DNA of 64,000 nucleotides, taken from positions 229,254-293,253 of the forward strand of contig ML210161.1 of the NCBI GenBank assembly GCA_004369085.1, in the 5' to 3' direction. Origin of the DNA: Coprinopsis marcescibilis (lineage: Eukaryota > Basidiomycota > Agaricomycetes > Agaricales > Psathyrellaceae). The translations under genes and the position numbers were made by a program. Positions 58,148-64,000 of this stretch are shown in pieces (position 1 is the stretch's first letter; each line of letters begins with the position of its first letter). The notes beneath the pieces were generated by a model, which worked only from the letters and a program-made list of their open reading frames with translations, had not been told where the DNA came from and did not search any database.

Positions 58148-59125
58148 TGACAATGTGTTGTAAGTAGGTTTGAATAAACACGCCGACGATTTCCCGGTGC
58201 CGGTCGCGACGCAGAATAGTTGGACCGTGTGTTCGCACGATTCTCGCTTGTCTTCAATCCACCACCACGATGTCGCGTTCAGGAGCAGCCAGGCTTCGGA
58301 TCGTGTTTTCTAGGTACCCTGTCAATATCAGACACTGAAAATCCTATAGACGCATTTCAGATCCAGTAATTTGGATCGGTAATTTAGAGGTTCTGGAAAT
58401 CCTTGACCTCTCCATCAGTTTCGTCGTCTCGTCGACCTGGAGACCGCGTTCCTGTAATACAACGCGATATACAGCCAGCTGAAAATCTATCGGCTTATCT
58501 GTTTGCCCTGGTCTCTGGCGCATCGAGCACGAGCAGTGAGCACGGCATGTGTTTCAAGAATTCATTGGAGGCCACAAAATGCTGGTCAACTGGTTGTTAT
58601 TCCGCATCTTGGCCCGCTCATGGATTCGGTTTTCAAGCAACAATTTCAAGAGAATCTTCCACCCGCTACCGATAGAACTAGTATTTGCAAACATTTCCTC
58701 AAAGCTTGTTGCATTTTTCTTCGCCAAACCAGCCGATGGCAGCCCCATTCGACATTCGTTGCCCCTTGTTGTCTCTGTGCCCAGTCTCTTCGCCTGTGAT
58801 GGAATCAGATTTGGCTTGCAACCAGCTCGCGACTTTCGACAACTGTTCAACCGCGGCCTGCCGTAGACCCTCGCATAACTCATGCAACGAAGACAAATTC
58901 CATTTTCTGGGTTGACCAGGAACGAGTATAAAAGCTGGCGCATCACCCCAAGGTGGACCAGAACCTTTTTTACCCCGCTTCTCTCAGTATTCTTTTCTTT
59001 GGTTGATCCATATTCTATCGTTGTACCTTCAACGACCACCATCTTTCATTCAACACTTGGCTTTCGACGACTCGACTCCTCAACTCTCTCCCAACCGCAC
59101 ATTCTTTGATTGAATCATTAACATA
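58148..59125. other. Divergent intergenic stretch, ABHD11-like / AA9
   Basis: Long overlapping frames on both strands near 58403-59109 were examined. They oppose each other and carry no domain. A TATA-like agtataaaag at about 58925-58934 lies about 200 bp before the AA9 ATG, and a pyrimidine-rich leader follows. Confidence 0.4.
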
Positions 59126-60906
59126 ATGCGTCTTATTCTCTCATTCGTAGGATTGGCCACTATGGTCGCCAGCGCCATGGCTCACACCACCGTCTTCGGT
59201 GTGTTCGTAAATGGCGTTGAACAGGGAGATGGTCGGAATGCATACGTGAGTACATATTTGGTTTGAAGAAGCCCTGAACAAATGTGTACGCCACTTTCAG
59301 ATCCGCTCCCCCACTAGCAATGGTCCTGTTAAGGACTTGAAGTCGGCCGCACTGGCCTGCAACGACAACAATCGAGGTAAAGCAACTCGAGATATTGGCC
59401 CAGAGTGACAACTGACCTAAATTTCCAAGTTGTACCCAGAACCGTCGAGGTCCAAACTGGTGACCTGTTAACTTTTGAGTGGTTCCACGATAAGTAGGGT
59501 CTGCCTCCCTTTCACTCAAACTTAATTTTGAACGACCTCTCTCTCTCTTCAGTCGTGACGACGACATCATCGATCGCTCTCACAAGGGTCCTGGTACGTT
59601 TACGCTCTCTCTCGTCCGGGTGTATCCAGAGTCTGACCTAGCTACGCAATGCAGTCCTCGTGTACATGGCCAACTCCGACGGCAAAGATTGGACCAAGAT
59701 CTTTGAAGATAACTTCTCTGAAACCTGGGCTGTTGACCGCCTTGTTGATGCCCACGGCCAACACAGCGTCATTATTCCCAACGTTCCTGCTGGTGACTAC
59801 CTCTTGCGCGGTTAGTACATGGCTCTCTTTGCGTTATATGCCAATCGTCTCATGTCACCAACAGCCGAGATCATTGCCCACCACGAGAGTGACACGCTCT
59901 TCACGCAGAACCCCAGCCGTGGTGCTCAACTCTACCCCAGCTGTGTCCAGGTCCGCGTCGTCTCGAACGGCAACAGCCTTCTCCCTGGTGGCGCAGCCTT
60001 TCCAGGAGCCTACACAGACGCTGACCCCGGCATCCACTTCAACCTTTACAGCGGTCCTGCTCCCGCCAGCTACAAAGCTCCTGGTCCTGCTGTCTGGTCT
60101 GGAGCCTTAGGTGGATCCATTGGCCGTGTTGCTATTCCAGGCCAAGGTGCCATTGCTACCCCACCTGCCATCGTCACCCAGGCCCCTGCCCCTGCCACTT
60201 CCGCTGCTGTCTCTCAAGCCCCTACTGTCACTCAAGCCCCTGATGTCCAGCCTTCTCCCACTTCTGTACCGAACAACGGCCTTGCTGGCGTCTATGCTCA
60301 GTGTGGTGGAGTGAGTGTCGTGTTGTGATGAGCACAGTTAAATTCTGACATTGCCCTTTCTTTACAGCGTGGATTCAAGTAAGCGTAGTGAAGTGACACA
60401 CTGAGAACCTTGGTGCTGACCATTGTTCTTTAGCGGACCCTCTGAGTGCGCGACTGGCTCTACTTGCGTCTTCAACAACCGTACGTATCGACCGCCAGCT
60501 CCGCTAGTTCGCCTTCAAGCTTAGCTCACTTGCCTTCCTTATAGTCTACTACTCGCAATGCCTGCCTACTGTTCAGAATGTTGCCCCTGTCGCCCCCGTT
60601 GTTCCTACCACAACCCAGGCTCAACTTGCGCCCGTTGTCACCCAAGCTCCTGTTGCGGTCGCCGGTGTCCCTCTTTACGGACAATGCGGTGGAGTATGCA
60701 TTGACCCTCTGTAGGATGTGCAAAGCTTGACTGACGTTCCCCTTCCCTTTTTATTTTGATTCTGCAGCGTGACTTCAATGGATCCACCACTTGCGCCCAG
60801 GGTACCTGCAAGGTCTTCAACGGTACGTCCCTAATAGCCTCTGCCAGATCGCCTTAAACCGATACAATTATATTTTCCTACAGAATGGTACTCTCAGTGC
60901 CTCTGA
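59126..60906 (+). CDS. AA9 lytic polysaccharide monooxygenase with two C-terminal CBM1 domains
   Basis: The ATG at 59126 gives signal peptide [19 protein letters not shown], cleaved to put His at residue 1 ([17 protein letters not shown]): the copper 'histidine brace'. The second brace His is in [14 protein letters not shown] and the axial Tyr in [11 protein letters not shown]. Exons include [40 protein letters not shown] and [20 protein letters not shown], then a Pro/Ala/Thr linker. Two CBM1 modules follow: [20 protein letters not shown] with CVFNNQVYYSQCL, and [18 protein letters not shown] with CKVFNEWYSQCL, TGA at 60904-60906, each split by introns. About ten exons. Known: AA9 oxidatively cleaves cellulose with copper; CBM1 binds crystalline cellulose. 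Secreted. Two CBM1s after one AA9 is uncommon as far as I know. Confidence 0.92.
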
Positions 60907-61406
60907 TCAGCCTGACGAACCCCATCTTCCCCGCCACCCAAATGATTCAATTCAAGGAATTACATTCAAACGTTTGATGTATTCGGCTTGCCGGATTTTC
61001 ATTCTCTGTCGTGTATGCTAATGTTGCGAGCTCGCATTAAGTACGTACGCACATCCTTTTGTTTCCATTACGCTCGGTGAGCGTTGTGGCCTAGAGCCCA
61101 TTGTTCGAATAGGACCCCAACGTGTTTTGCATCGATCCCGCTACTTATATTAGCATATCGTACCGCTCGTTAACTGATACAATCGTCGTGTTTCCACCAA
61201 ATTGAATTCCAGGAAGAAAGAAAGGACACTGTGTGTGTTAACGGAGGGTAACGAACAGGAGATCTCACTTCTGCGTTTCAGGGCCTGTCTCACGAGTTAA
61301 AAGCCTATATAATTTATAAAGTTCGGGCGGTTGTAACTTGTAAGATGGAGAAAGAATTGGGGATTGCAGAAGAAAAATAAACAATTAAAAAGGTGAAGTA
61401 GTAAGT
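60907..61406. other. Intergenic stretch between AA9 gene and tRNA
   Basis: It holds the AA9 3' end. No gene or repeat was recognised. The AT-rich part near 61300-61395 flanks the 3' end of the tRNA (minus strand), where a T-run terminator for RNA polymerase III would be expected; the run of A on plus (aaaaataaac near 61373) fits. Confidence 0.4.
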
Positions 61407-61499
61407 AGCCCACCGCGAGGGTCGAACTCGCAGCCTTCAGATGCACCCGATTCAGGTCTCGTAAGAGTCTGACGCTCTATCCGATTGAGCTAGGCGGGC
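61407..61499 (-). tRNA. tRNA-Lys(CTT) with 19-nt intron
   Basis: On the minus strand the 5' acceptor GCCCGCC pairs with 3' GGTGGGC (one G-T). The D arm contains TAGCTCAATCGGATAGAGC, the anticodon stem is TCAGA/TCTGA, and the loop is CTCTTA plus A, giving anticodon CTT. The intron cGAGACCTGAATCGGGTGC (61443-61461) sits after position 37, the standard place, and the T arm has GCGAG-TTCGACC-CTCGC. Length without intron is about 74 nt. CCA is not encoded, as expected for a nuclear tRNA. Confidence 0.93.
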
Positions 61500-61749
61500 G
61501 CTGTGATGATTTTGTCCCCGCCCTAAGCGACCTGCAGTGCTCACTGGCGACGTTTTAGATCGTTGACTCAGATCCTCAGTTGAAACTAGCGCTCAGACAA
61601 GTTGATACCATGTCCTTTGCAATTGTACAGGCGTTATCAGAGTCACTGCACTTAATCGCCTATCCGATTACTGCTTCAGCGCTTTAAACCTGTGGATTTA
61701 CAGTTTCTATGACTCATGAGCGTAGGGCGCTTCCCGTTCCTCACCCAAA

Positions 61750-62190
61750 TGAACGAGTATTCCAGATTTCTACACTGCTTCCATGCCGCTGTAGCGGCCC
61801 TCTTGTTATCAAAGTCTTCCATCTGCATGCATGGCCCTCGGAAACACCTGCAATTGGAATGAAGTGCAAAGAGGGTTCTGACAAAAACGGGGACTCCGGT
61901 GGACCGTGGTAGTAAACGGTTAAAGTTCCAACTGAATCATATTATCAATTACCGATCTCCGATCTGAATGGTAGCCCAATTGTCTTGTTCTAGCAAAGAG
62001 CTGTGGCATATGAAGGCCGCGGGTTAGCAGAGCCCTTCGATAAACTAGAGGCGAAAGTGATGATCATTTTTCGACGATGAAATTCATCTCCTATAATGAC
62101 GGAAATTACAGCAGTATTGAGTCCCGAGCCATCGTCAGCGGCAAGCACCACCGGCCTGTCAGGGGAAGAAAAAAAAATAGAAGTTTCAAG
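61750..62190 (+). pseudogene. Broken copy of the C..C..H-H domain gene
   Basis: Nucleotide similarity to 36373-37440 is clear in pieces: CTTCCATGCCGCTGTAGCGG, GGCCCTCGGAAACACCTG and GGGGACTCCGGTGG match exon 1; TTGTTCTAGCAAAGAGCTG matches the exon-2 acceptor; TCCCGAGCCATCGTCAGCGG matches the later acidic/Pro region. The zinc-ligand region is missing and stops occur in all frames. No product is expected. Confidence 0.7.
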
Positions 62191-62271
62191 TCATAAAAAG
62201 GGGAGCTACGACGTTCTTGCTGTACCCCCCCCCCTCTCTCCATCCGTTACAACCTGAGCAGTCCAAAGTCC

Positions 62272-62668
62272 TAGTCATGTTACTTCCTAACCCGGATTAC
62301 TCCATCCGTACGGGGGTCTATTGTTTATTGGCTGATTGTTAACCTTCCCGATCACTAGACCCCTGCACAGACATAGTGAACGCCGTTGTGCACCTCATGG
62401 GCCAACATCCGGATACTCAAACACAGTGGGACCCCTCTCGCAAATTCTGGAAAGCTCTTGTTTTAGGTCGGTTGTGGAAGATTTAAACCTCTTCCATACC
62501 GTGATTAATTCCACACCAGTTCCCCGTTACAATGAAAAGATCCGTGTATTGGAACGACTCCCTATTGGCGAAGGATTCCACTCCGAAAGTGAAGATGAGG
62601 CCAGGAACATCGCTGCTCGAAATGCCCTTTCTTTGCTGAAAAGCCAGTATCCGCATCATTTTAATTGA
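62272..62668 (+). CDS. Small dsRNA-binding-motif-like protein
   Basis: A possible two- or three-exon gene. The start is uncertain, near the ATG at about 62278 (LLPNPDYSIRT), then a spliced exon TDIVNAVVHLMGQHPDTQTQ with WDPSRKFWKALVLGR, then RYNEKIRVLERLPIGEGFHS, EDEARNIAARNALSLLKSQY and PHHFN with TGA at 62666-62668. The C-terminal A-R-N-I-A-A-R-N-A-L helix is typical of a dsRNA-binding motif; the preceding beta strands are only partly recognisable. It keeps better splice sites than its copy at 38030-38453. A GTCTAT donor near 62316 and CACTAG acceptor near 62354 are plausible but weak. Function unknown; RNA binding is inferred. Confidence 0.5.
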
Positions 62669-62670
62669 GT

Positions 62671-64000
62671 CGAACGCACTCGGGAACTCATCCTATCGAC
62701 CATTTAAGACATGGTATGAGTACGATACGCCTTGTTATACAGGATGAGCAATAAATTCAAAGTTGAAATTAGAGTCGGCGACTACAGTAGAGAAAGGTGA
62801 CTAGGAAGATAAATAGGCAAAGTAATTGTAATTAAGAGCACAATGAGACGAAAAACGGATGTGAAGTTGAAGGCTGGATGATGGGTTTTATCTGTTTCGT
62901 AACTCGCAGTGCCTTCTTTCTCCTGAGGGTGTAAGCTTCGTTCAGTAACAACGGGCGCTTAAAACCTGTCATGGGTCGCACGTCACGGGCTGTGACCTTG
63001 CCAGCAGGATAAGCCGCTCCATCTATTCCCATCCTCCACTGCCTTGCTCAATGCGTTGCTCAGGCACACTAATCGCTGTCAATGAAGTCTATTTTAATCC
63101 ACATTGACATCATCAAGGTGCAAATAATTAGTGAAAGTGGGTGTCACAACAGACAGAAGGTTTAGATATGCGTGTAGAAGATCATGATAGTAAATATGGA
63201 CGCACGATATATACAAAGTGACGCTAATGGGTGTTCTTAGAACTGATATGTACAGACGGGAAATGGCTCATTATGGGAGTTGGTGGAAGTACGAAGCTCT
63301 TGAAAAGTACGTGAGGGTGCGGGTGTCATGGCACAAGGATCAAGTCTGCCTCGGCCCCCCTGCAGTTCGCTCAGGCCTTTTCGAGATGTTGATATGCTGC
63401 ATCGCGATCGATGAGACAGGCACCATCGAGAGTGGCTCTAAAATTGCGTGTACGTTAGTATGCGCCATTGGCACAGAACCAAAGGGCTTACTGAGACTCC
63501 GCTAGTCGGTACTCCTCGGCTTCAGCCAACCAACTGTCTTTCTCAAGCCACCCCTCGTTGAACTCGATGAGAGCAGGCCTTTATTCGGAAGAGACGTTCA
63601 TGATGGCAGATTAGGTGTTGATGTTGTCCGTCATAAGTAGGGCGGTCAAAAATGCAGAAAGGAGTTGAGGAGATATGTCGCTTGGAGCGGGATGGGAGGG
63701 AGGAGAGTTAACAGAAGCATATTTTATACTTACATGACATGCTACAATCCTTTGTCTGCGAGTGATGATGAGAAGGGCATGTCATCGAGCCCAAATATGC
63801 GTTGTTGCGGGATCTGGTGCCTTCCATGCTACAATAATATTGAAGTGCAGCTGTTGAGGGATGAATGTGGCCTAAACTTGGAAGGAGAACATCATTCCGT
63901 TACTGAAGCGGAAGAGGGGGGACTTTACAGGACTCCCATTTCAAGTTTTCTACGGTTCGCTGAATAGCCTGGTGGCCGCAGAGTCAATGGGTTTTACTAC
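62671..64000. other. Right-end stretch, possible 3' end of a minus-strand gene
   Basis: On the minus strand about 63495-63590 reads LIEFNEGWLEKDSWLAEAEE then YRLAESQ and a stop, which looks like a genuine protein C-terminus. The matching upstream exons would lie toward or past 64000 and were not identified. A minus-strand frame at 62832-63032 (AAYPAGKVTARDVRPMTGFK) is unassigned. Nothing else was recognised. Confidence 0.3.

Larger units (their letters stand above)
61724..62670 (+). repeat. Duplicated two-gene block, copy B (degenerate)
   Basis: Homologous to 36334-38460 in the same orientation. The first gene is broken: the coding start is at about 61750, with a frameshifted exon 1 and loss of roughly 600 bp that in copy A encodes the zinc-domain region. 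The join falls near 62040-62100, where sequence jumps from the exon-2 start to the acidic region. The dsRBM-like unit at the right end is better preserved. A poly-C/CT run (ccccccccctctctc) lies near 62226-62240. Confidence 0.75.

Noticed and set aside
58403..59042. Overlapping long frames upstream of the AA9 gene (up to 162 residues)
   Set aside because: They oppose each other over the same bases, have no domain and lie in a promoter region; taken as chance.
1..64000. CRISPR array, bacterial operons, ribosomal RNA genes
   Set aside because: Intron-rich eukaryotic genes throughout; no regularly spaced repeats or rRNA sequence were seen.

Overview
The window is nuclear DNA of a mushroom-forming basidiomycete (Agaricomycetes). 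The evidence is many short introns (about 50-60 nt, GT-AG), a basidiomycete-type sesquiterpene synthase, an AA9 lytic polysaccharide monooxygenase with CBM1 modules, a secreted protein of the 'macrophage activating glycoprotein' type, a DUF1996 secreted protein, and housekeeping genes (NAS6, TFB2, GET4, ARV1, TSC13) with fungal-type sequences. No species is claimed. All gene models were spliced by eye from reading frame, conserved residues and GT/AG sites, so exon edges are approximate.

Layout. 1-8291 (minus): tandem array of secreted type-B carboxylesterase/lipase genes, three in series (the first cut by the window edge) plus a C-terminal remnant between genes 1 and 2. 8971-10211 (minus): sesquiterpene synthase directly beside the array. 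10.3-12.9 kb: gene-poor, with an unrecognised decayed minus-strand reading frame. 13107-14794 (plus): SUMO-interaction-motif and RING-like protein. 15422-17438 (minus): DUF1996 secreted protein with a Pro/Ser-rich tail. 17.4-21 kb: little beyond decayed fragments. 20992-22282 (minus) and 22496-24537 (plus): NAS6 and TFB2, divergent across about 213 bp. 25497-27108 (minus): WOPR (Gti1/Pac2) transcription factor. 27.3-35.2 kb: long gene-poor stretch with decayed pieces.

35226-35682: HSBP1-like gene. 36373-37794: protein with a C..C..H-H DNA-binding-like domain, followed by a small dsRNA-binding-motif-like fragment. This whole block recurs in decayed form at 61.7-62.7 kb. 40648-42083: GH17-like secreted glucanase. 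42250-43510 (GET4) and 43617-44838 (ARV1) converge. 47173-48018: unknown protein. 48152-49553 (minus): ABHD11-like hydrolase. 49925-52073: a fourth, diverged carboxylesterase. 52338-53693 and 54110-55472: tandem TSC13 paralogues. 55935-56825: secreted Cys-rich protein. 56960-58147 (minus): second ABHD11-like hydrolase. 59126-60906: AA9-CBM1-CBM1. 61407-61499 (minus): intron-containing tRNA-Lys(CTT).

Themes. Several families here have expanded locally: esterases, TSC13, ABHD11, and the GCM1-like/dsRBM block. The most interesting observations are (i) the esterase array, whose nucleophile elbow differs in every copy (GESAG, GVSAG, GQSAG; GNSAG in the distant copy) and which abuts a terpene synthase; (ii) the recurring two-gene block 25 kb apart, which behaves like an undescribed repeat family; and (iii) the LPMO with two cellulose-binding modules. 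No system could be shown to be wholly new from sequence alone.
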